In this document: piece by piece, positions 7,722 to 14,776 of the stretch | Position numbering within the stretch: the stretch's first letter is position 1 | Layout of the letters: each line of letters starts with the position of its first letter | Assembly: GCA_017858295.1 (NCBI GenBank) | Contig: JAFMBU010000010.1 | Coordinates: forward strand, 1 to 24,551 | Direction: 5' to 3' | DNA: 24,551 nt | From: Porticoccaceae bacterium | Lineage (GTDB): Bacteria > Pseudomonadota > Gammaproteobacteria > Pseudomonadales > Porticoccaceae | Notes under the pieces: generated by a model | What the model was told of the DNA's origin: nothing | Seen by the model: only the letters and a program-made list of their open reading frames with translations | The model's database searches: none | Position numbers and translations under genes: made by a program

Positions 7722-8870
7722 GTGTCATCCTCAAATCCGGATATTATTCCAACCACGACTCTATTAGATGATCAGCAAGCTATAGAGCGAATTTTCAGTC
7801 ATATTGATAATGGCACCACTGATCTTGGCGATAGAGTCTGGCGTGAACCTGTTGAGCACTACCACTCCCAAGAGCGGTTTGATGCTGAAATGGCACTGCT
7901 TCGCAGCCGACCAGTACCCTTTTGTCCTTCCGCGGCACTGCCCGATAAAGGTAGCTATATTGCTCGCAAATCAGCGGGTACCCCTCTGGTCGTGGCGCGG
8001 GGCAAAGATGGTCAGGTGCGGGCTTTTATTAATGCCTGCCGCCACCGTGGCATGCAGGTAGCCAGTGGCAGTGGCCGGGCCAATGCCTTTGTCTGCCCCT
8101 ATCATGCTTGGGCCTATGGCCTTGATGGTTCACTCAAGTCTATTCGAGGTAAGGAAGCGTTTCCCGGTCTTGCTATTGACGAGCATGGATTAGTCGAGGT
8201 GAGCGCTGAGGAAAAAGGTGGCATTGTCTATGTGATGCAGGAGGGCACCATTACTGGGGAGATGCTGGCAAACAGCCGTGACTACTTTACCCCCGGGCAG
8301 CAACTGCTGCAGCAGTCGGATACAACTGATCAGGCCAATTGGAAGTTGTTAACGGAAACCCTGCTGGAGGGTTATCACATTAAATCACTGCACCAAAAGT
8401 CGTTTTACCCCTATGGGTTAGATAATGTGAATTTGGTCGAGACCTATGGCGCTAATGCCCGAGTGATTTTTCCATTTCGGCGTATCGAAAAGCTCAGAGA
8501 TATAGCGCCGGCAGAGCGCAAAGCTGAAGGTATGCTGACCTCGGTCTATCACCTTTTCCCCAATGCCAGTGTCTCGGTACTGTCCAAGCACTCAAATCTG
8601 ACCATTATGGAACCCCTCAGTCCCAGCAGTACTCAGATGGTCAACTACCTAGTCACCACTGACCAGACTGTCGAAAATCCAATTTCCCTTGAAGATGCCA
8701 AACGAGATGCGGATTTTGTCAATCAATCAGGCCAAGAGGAAGATCGAGAAGCCGCCTGCTTAATTCAGCAGACAGTAACGGCTCAAGCTAACAGTCATTT
8801 AACCTTTGGCTATTTTGAAAAGGCGATTGTTAATTTTCATCAGCATCTTTCAAAAAGTCTCGACTCATAG
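7722..8870 (+). CDS. Rieske non-heme iron oxygenase, alpha subunit
   Basis: This is the catalytic subunit of a Rieske-type aromatic or quaternary-amine oxygenase, which uses O2 and electrons from a separate reductase. The Rieske [2Fe-2S] ligands are Cys106-x-His108 and Cys125-x2-His128. The mononuclear iron site is His219 and His224 (in EGYHIKSLHQ), probably completed by Asp341. The bridging acidic residue three places before the first iron histidine is Glu216, not the Asp of naphthalene dioxygenase; carnitine oxygenase CntA is a known Glu example. The length of 382 residues is normal for a homotrimeric alpha-only enzyme. The start is GTG, supported by AAAGGGG six bases upstream. No reductase, ferredoxin or beta subunit is nearby, so electrons must come from elsewhere. 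The substrate cannot be assigned. The DoxX-family gene follows after 73 bp, probably in the same operon. Confidence 0.92.
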   Translation: MSSSNPDIIPTTTLLDDQQAIERIFSHIDNGTTDLGDRVWREPVEHYHSQERFDAEMALLRSRPVPFCPSAALPDKGSYIARKSAGTPLVVARGKDGQVRAFINACRHRGMQVASGSGRANAFVCPYHAWAYGLDGSLKSIRGKEAFPGLAIDEHGLVEVSAEEKGGIVYVMQEGTITGEMLANSRDYFTPGQQLLQQSDTTDQANWKLLTETLLEGYHIKSLHQKSFYPYGLDNVNLVETYGANARVIFPFRRIEKLRDIAPAERKAEGMLTSVYHLFPNASVSVLSKHSNLTIMEPLSPSSTQMVNYLVTTDQTVENPISLEDAKRDADFVNQSGQEEDREAACLIQQTVTAQANSHLTFGYFEKAIVNFHQHLSKSLDS

Positions 8871-8943
8871 CAGGTGTACTATGCCTGTTACAGAGTGGCC
8901 CAGGGATTGCCCGGTTAAATAACAATATAAAAAGGTTCAGAGC

Positions 8944-9342
8944 ATGAAATTAGCATTAACACATACTGGTCGGTGCCTATTGGCATTCTATTTTCTGTTG
9001 CCGGGAATAATGAAATTTGTCTCATGGGACATGCATGTGGCGCTTATGGAAACTCATGGAATGACTATGGTACCGGTCTTGTTGGCGATTGCTGGAATTA
9101 TTCAAATTGCCGCCAGTATCTGTCTTTTCCTCAATAAGCAGGTGGTTGTCTGCGCACTGGGTTTAGCGGTGATGGTCTTATTGATAAACCTCAATCTGCA
9201 TGATTTTTGGAATATTTATGAAGGGGTAGACGCCAAGCATGAGACTCAGAATTTCTTTAAAAATATGGGCATATTTGCAGGCCTCTTGCTTTTAGCCGCG
9301 GCCAATATGGACCAATCTGATAGTGCGCAGGAAGAGAAATAA
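8944..9342 (+). CDS. DoxX family membrane protein
   Basis: This small integral membrane protein of 132 residues has four predicted helices (about 8-22, 42-62, 68-88 and 106-124). It opens with TGRCLLAFYFLLPGIMKF, the pattern of the DoxX family (R-x-x-LG-x-x-F-x-xxG-x-x-K-F). Family members are quinone-linked or of unknown function and often sit with redox enzymes. It has a good ribosome-binding site, AAAAGG eight bases before the ATG. It sits behind the Rieske oxygenase gene and may supply or tune redox equivalents for it, which is inference from context only. It is followed by a gap in which an 11-bp tandem duplication is seen before the convergent dgoD gene. Confidence 0.9.
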   Translation: MKLALTHTGRCLLAFYFLLPGIMKFVSWDMHVALMETHGMTMVPVLLAIAGIIQIAASICLFLNKQVVVCALGLAVMVLLINLNLHDFWNIYEGVDAKHETQNFFKNMGIFAGLLLLAAANMDQSDSAQEEK

Positions 9343-9390
9343 CACTCAGAGAGTCAGCTGTTGGGTTTGAGTGAGGCGGATGGAATCTGG

Positions 9391-9412
9391 TGGAGAGGTC
9401 ATGGAGAGGTCA
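9391..9412. repeat. 11-bp tandem duplication
   Basis: TGGAGAGGTCA occurs twice in direct succession, followed by a partial CGGAGAG, in the gap between the convergent DoxX and dgoD genes. It is probably neutral slippage in non-coding sequence. Confidence 0.85.
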
Positions 9413-9433
9413 CGGAGAGCTTGGCTACACGCC

Positions 9434-10582
9434 TTACCATTCCGCAACAGAACCATCCCCATGACGCCACAGGGGATTCTTCCAGTCGCAGGCGATTTTT
9501 GACGCTGCGATAACCGCCTGTTCATCCACTTCAACACCCAGTCCGGGTTTTGGCAGCGGCTTAATATGTCCATCGACCATGGCAAAATCCTCTTTGTTCA
9601 CCACATAGTCCAAAAGCTCTGCACCCTGATTGTAGTGAATACCCATCGACTGCTCTTGCAGCACCGCATTATGGGAGACAAAGTCTACCGCTAAGCAGGC
9701 AGCCAACGCGATGGGGCCGAGAGGACAGTGAGGCGCCAAGGCCACATCATAGGCCTCGGCCATGGAGGCAATTTTTAGGCACTCGGTAATACCCCCAGCA
9801 TGGGACACATCCGGCTGAACTATGCCCAGACCACCCGACTCAAATACAGATTTAAAATCAAAACGGCTATACATGCGCTCACCGGCAGCCAGCACTATGC
9901 TGGTTTGGCGAGACAGAATGGCATACTGCTCAGACTGCTCTGCCAACACCGGCTCTTCAACAAACAGTGGATGGTAGGGCTCCAGCTCTTTTAAAAGTAC
10001 CTTGGCCATGGGCACAGATACCCTGCCATGGAAGTCCAAACCAAAATCGATACTGCTGCCAAAGTTTTCTCTAATAGTAGCGACTCGGGCAATAACCTGC
10101 TCTACCGCTCTGTAGCTGTCGATCATTTTAAGTTTGCCGCAGCCATTTAATTTAAAGGTATCCCAGCCCTGAGCCTGAAGCTCTTTCATCTGACGGCTTT
10201 CATCCTGAGGGTCATCGCCACCCACCCAAGAATAGGTCTTCATGCTGTCGCGAACAGTACCGCCGAGCAAGTCATAAACCGGCACGCCGAGATCTTTGCC
10301 CTTGATATCCCAGAGTGCCTGGTCAATACCGGCAATAGCTGACATCAAAATGGGTCCGCCGCGATAGAAGCCACCGCGATAAAGTGTCTGCCAAATATCA
10401 TTGATCTGTCGCGGGTCTTTACCGATTAGATAGGGGGCTAATTCATTCACCGCCGCGGCTACGGTCTGCGCACGACCTTCAATCACCGGCTCTCCCCAGC
10501 CGACTATGCCCTCGTCAGTGTCTATGGCTAAAAAGAGCCAGCGCGGGGCAACGGGATAGAGGCGTAGATGGGTAATTTTCAT
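9434..10582 (-). CDS. dgoD: D-galactonate dehydratase
   Basis: This enzyme dehydrates D-galactonate to 2-dehydro-3-deoxy-D-galactonate (KDGal) in the cytoplasm, the third step of oxidative galactose breakdown. It belongs to the enolase superfamily. From the ATG at 10582 it is 382 residues, the same length as E. coli DgoD, and the active-site positions line up with that numbering: Asp183 and His185 (LDFHGR), Glu209, Glu235 (AGERM), His285 (APHCPLGP) and Glu310 (LQEQSMG). The near-identical C-terminus NPLWRHGDGSVAEW supports D-galactonate as substrate over related acid sugars. A longer frame starts at 10639 but would add 19 residues with no homology. It is separated from the other dgo genes by about 10 kb and has its own leader with two inverted repeats. 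It lacks a strong ribosome-binding site. Confidence 0.95.
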   Translation of the reverse strand: MKITHLRLYPVAPRWLFLAIDTDEGIVGWGEPVIEGRAQTVAAAVNELAPYLIGKDPRQINDIWQTLYRGGFYRGGPILMSAIAGIDQALWDIKGKDLGVPVYDLLGGTVRDSMKTYSWVGGDDPQDESRQMKELQAQGWDTFKLNGCGKLKMIDSYRAVEQVIARVATIRENFGSSIDFGLDFHGRVSVPMAKVLLKELEPYHPLFVEEPVLAEQSEQYAILSRQTSIVLAAGERMYSRFDFKSVFESGGLGIVQPDVSHAGGITECLKIASMAEAYDVALAPHCPLGPIALAACLAVDFVSHNAVLQEQSMGIHYNQGAELLDYVVNKEDFAMVDGHIKPLPKPGLGVEVDEQAVIAASKIACDWKNPLWRHGDGSVAEW

Positions 10583-10603
10583 GGGGTCGAAATCTCTGGT
10601 ATT

Positions 10604-10618
10604 GCACAGGGGCTGTGC
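10604..10618. promoter_or_regulatory. Perfect inverted repeat in the dgoD leader
   Basis: GCACAG and CTGTGC flank three bases, 22 nt upstream of the dgoD ATG. It could be an operator or an mRNA hairpin just ahead of the start codon. Confidence 0.55.
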
Positions 10619-10644
10619 GGTTATTTTTATTATGAGCACAATTT

Positions 10645-10676
10645 TAAACTAGTTCTCAACCTAAGTGGTGAGTTTA
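10645..10676. promoter_or_regulatory. Nested inverted repeat upstream of dgoD
   Basis: The outer arms are TAAACT (10645-10650) and AGTTTA (10671-10676). Inside are CTCAACC (10655-10661) and GGTGAG (10667-10672), complementary apart from one bulged base. It lies about 65-95 nt upstream of the dgoD start, where a regulator site would be expected. Confidence 0.45.
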
Positions 10677-10750
10677 CCTAGGGGTAATAGGACTTACCTT
10701 TTTATCAGCCCCAGCACTCAAGGCTATGGGGCAGTGTGAAAATTATTCGC

Positions 10751-12238
10751 TCAGGGAAGATTAATTCGAAATTTCGAAATCTGTCGATTAAATGTGGGTA
10801 CCCCCTGATCCGGAAGTTTATCCGCCAAATGACGTTCAAGAGTTGCCCTAGCCTCAGCGTAATCGCTCCACTGAATAGATGCGGTGTAGGCCTGTAAATC
10901 AGAAAAAACCTTGGTCATGGTTCTAAACTTTTGCCGTCTTGTTGCATCTCTAAGGCCGTTCAGATAACTGTCTCGATGGACCGTTGGTACAATCAGCTTG
11001 AACTGTTCTGCTCGGGCTAATTCGGCATTCATCATAATTCTCGCCAGCCTGCCGTTGCCATCGTCAAAGGGGTGAACTTCAGTAATAACAAAATGCATAT
11101 AGATTGCCCGGTGTAAGCCTTCAGGCAATGTTATATAAGCGGTCAGTGCCTGAGCTAAGGTTCCCTCTACCTGCTCAGGTAAAACAAAGAGACTGTCACC
11201 GGCTTTGTTTGCTTTGGTTTTAAACTCCCCCGGGCGTTTTTCTGGACGCTGCTGCAAGAGGGCTTTATGTCGTTGGCTAAGTAGAGAGATAAACTCATCG
11301 GTGGAGGTCGGGGTAATGCTCATTTCCTGATAGTCTTGCACCAGATCAAAAACCGATAACACATCGTGACTGTCTTGATCGCGGTGATCGATGATTTTCT
11401 GTGAAAAGACAATATCTTCGGCCTCATCAATTAAAAATTCAGTGCCCTCTATATAGTTCGAAAAATAACTTTCGTAGAAAGCCAGATTGCGCCACGCCGT
11501 GGCTGAGTAGTCATAGGCTTTGGGGTCGAGCTCACAGCGGTGCAGATAATCTGCCAGCAGTTCAAAGGATCGTATCCGTTCAGAGTCATAGGGTTGTTTG
11601 CGGGCTATGGCTAAAGCCTGGGGTGTTTTCAGATGCTCTGCAGGTTTGGTTGATAACAGTGCACTAACAAGTGGATCCAGCTGCTCAAATTCTTTTTCCA
11701 ATTTGAGCGCCCGGGCATGTTCACGGGCCAAATCTCGAATCTTATTTAGCTCAGCTTCGCCTCGCCGCGCCAGTATTTTGCACAACTCGCCCTCCACCCA
11801 TAATCTACCATAGGCTTTGCTCTGCAGTTTGTTGGCGGTATTTCTGGCGCTTTGTAAATTTTCCAATAGGTAACGCGCAGGTGCACTGCGGCGAAGATTG
11901 GGAACAAAGGCTTCAGTTAGGCGCTGTGTGTCTCCAGGCTGCACTTCAATAGTGAGCACATCAGCAATGGTGATTTTCTTACGCTGTTTGATGTTGGCAG
12001 TGATAAATACTCGCCCGTCAATTGGTCGCAGCTCTACGGCAGTGATGTGCGAAGCGATGGCATCTTTATATAGATAGTCGACAATGTCATACCAGCGGCT
12101 TTGCACTAAGGCCGCTATCTCATCCCAGGGGGCGTCGGTGTAGATACCATTGCGGATACGCTTTAATTGCCCACGACCCACCCGTTTGGCGAGGCGCTTG
12201 GCCTCTGCACTATCACTTGGGAAATACAGCTTATTCAT
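10751..12238 (-). CDS. Fic-domain protein with AbiEi-like N-terminal segment
   Basis: This is probably an AMP-transferring (or other NMP-transferring) Fic enzyme. The Fic motif HPFDDGNGRLAR lies at residues 389-400 of 495 and keeps the catalytic His, the Asp and the GNGR loop. SNYIEG at 260-265 matches the inhibitory helix motif (S/T)xxxE(G/N), placed before the Fic core as in class II Fic proteins, so the enzyme is probably self-inhibited. The first 70 residues (near GRGQLKRIRNGIYTDAPWDE and IASHITAVEL) resemble the N-terminal winged helix of AbiEi-type antitoxins or regulators, which suggests DNA binding. That part is by eye and less sure. It has a good ribosome-binding site, GGGAG six bases before the ATG. 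It sits alone on the minus strand inside the galactose locus, with a repeat array overlapping its promoter. No separate antitoxin gene is adjacent. Confidence 0.9.
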   Translation of the reverse strand: MNKLYFPSDSAEAKRLAKRVGRGQLKRIRNGIYTDAPWDEIAALVQSRWYDIVDYLYKDAIASHITAVELRPIDGRVFITANIKQRKKITIADVLTIEVQPGDTQRLTEAFVPNLRRSAPARYLLENLQSARNTANKLQSKAYGRLWVEGELCKILARRGEAELNKIRDLAREHARALKLEKEFEQLDPLVSALLSTKPAEHLKTPQALAIARKQPYDSERIRSFELLADYLHRCELDPKAYDYSATAWRNLAFYESYFSNYIEGTEFLIDEAEDIVFSQKIIDHRDQDSHDVLSVFDLVQDYQEMSITPTSTDEFISLLSQRHKALLQQRPEKRPGEFKTKANKAGDSLFVLPEQVEGTLAQALTAYITLPEGLHRAIYMHFVITEVHPFDDGNGRLARIMMNAELARAEQFKLIVPTVHRDSYLNGLRDATRRQKFRTMTKVFSDLQAYTASIQWSDYAEARATLERHLADKLPDQGVPTFNRQISKFRINLP

Positions 12239-12255
12239 GTCTTTCTCCCTTTGGG

Positions 12256-12284
12256 GTTATAGTCTTGGGCTATGTTAAGGCGAA
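12256..12284 (-). promoter_or_regulatory. Candidate promoter of the Fic gene
   Basis: On the minus strand TATAAC (12256-12261) lies 17 nt downstream of a weak -35 TTCGCC (12279-12284). The -35 box overlaps the first direct repeat, so binding there should repress the gene. Confidence 0.4.
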
Positions 12285-12390
12285 TTAAAAGCAATTAAGG
12301 GTTTTAAGATGCGAAATAGTAGCAATTAAGAGCGATAATAGCGAATTATAAGCAACTAAAGCTTGTGTCGAGAATAAGTAGCAATTACTG
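12280..12390. repeat. Four direct repeats (iteron-like) at 29-31 bp period
   Basis: Related units of about 20 bp begin at 12280, 12311, 12341 and 12370. The left half is GCGAATTA or a variant and the right half is AGCAATTA or a variant, about 10 bp apart. The spacings of 31, 30 and 29 bp are close to three helical turns, so all sites face the same side of the DNA. A further half-site, AGCGATAATA, lies at 12331-12340. Unit cores: GCGAATTAAAAGCAATTA, GCGAAATAGTAGCAATTA, GCGAATTATAAGCAACTA and GAGAATAAGTAGCAATTA. The array overlaps the predicted Fic promoter and is most simply a cooperative operator. Confidence 0.75.
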
Positions 12391-12449
12391 ACGAGCGCGC
12401 CAATGCAATATCCTAGCCTCTGGGTTGAGGCGCAGATGGATGATTTTTA

Positions 12450-12478
12450 TCGGGCTCTATACCTTCTGTATTGCCCGA
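12450..12478. repeat. Imperfect hairpin upstream of alpha-galactosidase
   Basis: TCGGGC/GCCCGA arms enclose ATAC/GTAT arms with small internal loops. There is no T-run on the plus side. It is a possible operator or insulating hairpin between the Fic repeats and the GH36 promoter. Confidence 0.4.
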
Positions 12479-12587
12479 GTGACGTTAAATGCCCTTCATG
12501 AGAAAAATAGAATTCACTGGCCGTAGCTTGGGTATTTCGGCATTATTGATTTTCAGTTAGGCGCCCAAATAATAAGAAGATTTGCCA

Positions 12588-14768
12588 ATGTTCGAGCAGA
12601 TACAGCCATTTTATACAGTCCATAGTCTCCACTGCAGTCTGGTATTGGATTGCCGCGGTTCGGCTGAGGGTATTAAAAATGGCCCAGCCATTCTCTATTG
12701 GGGTGTTCGTTTAGCTGCTGGGACCTCCCCAGAGATGCTCGCACTGATGGCCACTCGTCAGGAGGCTCAGGCCTGTATGCCCGAGGAAGCGCCGATTGCG
12801 CTATCTCCGGAATTGGGTGCGGGGTTTCAGGGTAATGCTGGTATTCAAGTGCATCGCGAGGGTGGACAGTGGGCCAGTTATAGTCGCATTGAATCTGTGA
12901 CTGAGGATGGCAATGGCAGCCTGACGATTATCTCTATTTGCCCAGCGACCCAGATCAAAGTCACTCATAGACTCGCCTTAGATCAGCAGTCAGATATGCT
13001 TACCGCGACCACCGAATTGACCAATATTGGTGACAGGACTCTCTGGGTAGATCAGTGCAATGCGCCTAGTATTCCAGTGCCAATGCACTACAGCAAAATA
13101 CTTGGATTCGCTGGCCGCTGGGGCAATGAATTTCAGCGCCAGCCGGTTGATCGTTTTATGGGCACCTATCTCCGTGAAAATCGATCTGGGCGCACTTCTC
13201 ACGATTCATTTCCCGGGGTGATTCTGCATACAGAACAGACCAATGAAAATGTCGGTGCGGCGTACGGATTGCATCTGGGTTGGAGTGGCAATCACCAGGT
13301 CCGTGTCGAAGAGCAGTTTGTCGGCCGTGCCTACGCTCAGATGGGAGAGCTGTTTTTTCCCGGCGAACTCAGTCTTGAAGCCAATGAGTCTTACTGCTCA
13401 CCGACGCTCTATGGGGTCAGTACTGAGAATGGCCTATCGGCACTGTCTCAATGTTTTCATCGTTATATTCGTTCCACTCTAAGAGATTTCCCGCGCACTG
13501 AAAAACCTAGGCCGGTGCACTTTAATACTTGGGAGGCAATGTATTTTGATCTTTCCCTTGAGCGCCTCTGCACCCTTGCAGATCAAGCGGCGGCTGTGGG
13601 GGCTGAGCGTTTTGTACTGGATGATGGCTGGTTTAACAATCGCCGATCCGATAGTGCCGGGCTGGGTGACTGGTTTGTGGATGAGACTATATTTCCTCAG
13701 GGCCTAAGCCCATTGATCGATCATGTGCAGGCCAAGGGTATGGAGTTTGGTCTCTGGGTTGAGCCGGAGATGGTCAATCCAGACAGTGATCTCTATCGCG
13801 CTCATCCGGACTGGATTCTGAGTGCCAAGACAGGATTAGGGGATGCGCCTCTGCTGCTGGCGAGAAACCAGCTGGTGCTGGATCTAACTAGATCTGAGGT
13901 TCAAGATTATTTGTTTGATTGTATTGATGGCTTGCTCAGTCAGTACTCGATTAGTTATTTAAAGTGGGATATGAACCGTGCTCTTAGTCAGCCCGGCGGC
14001 ACGAACCAGCCCGGCGGCGCGAAGGGACGTGCAGTGACTCATTACCAAACTCTGGCGCTGTATAGGTTATTAGCCCGTATTCGTCAGGCCCACCCAACTG
14101 TTGAAATTGAAAGCTGCGCTTCAGGAGGAGGCCGAGCGGACTTTGGTATTCTCGCCCATACCGACAGAATTTGGACTTCCGATACTAACGATGCCCTGGA
14201 CCGCTTGCGTATTCAAAATGGCTTCTCGCTATTTTTCCCCGCCGAATTAATGGGTGCCCATGTGGGTCCTAAAGACTGCCATATCACTGGGCGCAGCATT
14301 GCTATGGCAACCCGTGCTGGCGTGGCGATGTTTGGTCATATGGGTATAGAGGCCAATCTGCTGACCATGGAAGAGTCTGACAAGACTGAGCTTAAGGCGG
14401 CAGTGGAACTCCATAAGCAGCATCGCCAGTTAATTCATGGCGGTGATTTGGTACGTCTTGAATCTGCGCATAATGAAAATAGCTTTGGCGTGATTTCTAC
14501 CGATCGGCAGGAGGCATTATTTTCCTATGCGCTGCTGGACAGCCATCGCAATAGTGCGCCGGGGAGGCTGCGTTTCTGTGGATTAGATCCAGAGGCGCAA
14601 TATAACATTAATATTGTCTGGCCCCTGCAACCGAGCAGCATTTCAACATCCATTCTCGATGTGATTAATGGTGCAGTTATTAGCGGCGATGCGCTAACAA
14701 ACTTTGGGGTGCAGTTGCCGATTATGCTGCCCCAAAGTCTGCTGATATTTTATCTACAAAAGCGTTAG
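12588..14768 (+). CDS. Alpha-galactosidase, glycoside hydrolase family 36
   Basis: This retaining alpha-galactosidase releases terminal alpha-linked galactose from oligosaccharides or galactosyl-glycerols. From the ATG at 12588 it is 726 residues, typical of full-length bacterial GH36. An N-terminal beta-sandwich (about 1-310) is followed by the TIM barrel beginning at FNTWEAMYFD. The nucleophile is Asp461 in YLKWDMNR and the acid/base is Asp532 in WTSDTNDALDR. FVLDDGWFN (342-350) and SCASGGGR (509-516) are substrate-pocket motifs. No signal peptide is seen, so it acts in the cytoplasm on imported sugars. The ATG at 12588 has AGAAGA seven bases before it; a TTG two codons upstream is less likely. 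A six-residue duplication (QPGGTN/QPGGAK) follows the nucleophile strand. The gene ends eight bases from the convergent symporter gene. Confidence 0.95.
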   Translation: MFEQIQPFYTVHSLHCSLVLDCRGSAEGIKNGPAILYWGVRLAAGTSPEMLALMATRQEAQACMPEEAPIALSPELGAGFQGNAGIQVHREGGQWASYSRIESVTEDGNGSLTIISICPATQIKVTHRLALDQQSDMLTATTELTNIGDRTLWVDQCNAPSIPVPMHYSKILGFAGRWGNEFQRQPVDRFMGTYLRENRSGRTSHDSFPGVILHTEQTNENVGAAYGLHLGWSGNHQVRVEEQFVGRAYAQMGELFFPGELSLEANESYCSPTLYGVSTENGLSALSQCFHRYIRSTLRDFPRTEKPRPVHFNTWEAMYFDLSLERLCTLADQAAAVGAERFVLDDGWFNNRRSDSAGLGDWFVDETIFPQGLSPLIDHVQAKGMEFGLWVEPEMVNPDSDLYRAHPDWILSAKTGLGDAPLLLARNQLVLDLTRSEVQDYLFDCIDGLLSQYSISYLKWDMNRALSQPGGTNQPGGAKGRAVTHYQTLALYRLLARIRQAHPTVEIESCASGGGRADFGILAHTDRIWTSDTNDALDRLRIQNGFSLFFPAELMGAHVGPKDCHITGRSIAMATRAGVAMFGHMGIEANLLTMEESDKTELKAAVELHKQHRQLIHGGDLVRLESAHNENSFGVISTDRQEALFSYALLDSHRNSAPGRLRFCGLDPEAQYNINIVWPLQPSSISTSILDVINGAVISGDALTNFGVQLPIMLPQSLLIFYLQKR
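13989..14024. repeat. 18-bp in-frame tandem duplication in the GH36 gene
   Basis: CAGCCCGGCGGCACGAAC is followed directly by CAGCCCGGCGGCGCGAAG, 16 of 18 bases alike. It encodes QPGGTN then QPGGAK, seven residues after the catalytic Asp461, in a loop next to the active site. Confidence 0.85.
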
Positions 14769-14776
14769 GGCCTTAA

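Larger units (their letters stand above)
12239..12587. promoter_or_regulatory. Divergent control region, Fic gene and alpha-galactosidase
   Basis: This gap of about 350 bp contains, from left to right: a minus-strand promoter candidate for the Fic gene; four direct repeats (12280-12390); a small GCCTC/GAGGC stem (12416-12431); a longer hairpin (12450-12478, TCGGGC/GCCCGA plus ATAC/GTAT inside); and the A-rich leader AATAATAA (12568-12575), ribosome-binding site and ATG of the GH36 gene. Confidence 0.6.

Noticed and set aside
9343..9433. Intrinsic terminator between DoxX and dgoD
   Set aside because: CACTCA/TGAGTG arms are present but the loop is long and no T-run follows.
10751..12238. Phage or plasmid island carrying the Fic gene
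   Set aside because: No integrase, transposase, att site or clear base-composition break around it.
12541..12575. Promoter TTGATT-16 nt-AATAAT directly before GH36
   Set aside because: It would start transcription about 8 nt from the ATG, within or after the ribosome-binding site; the A-rich octamer is better read as leader.
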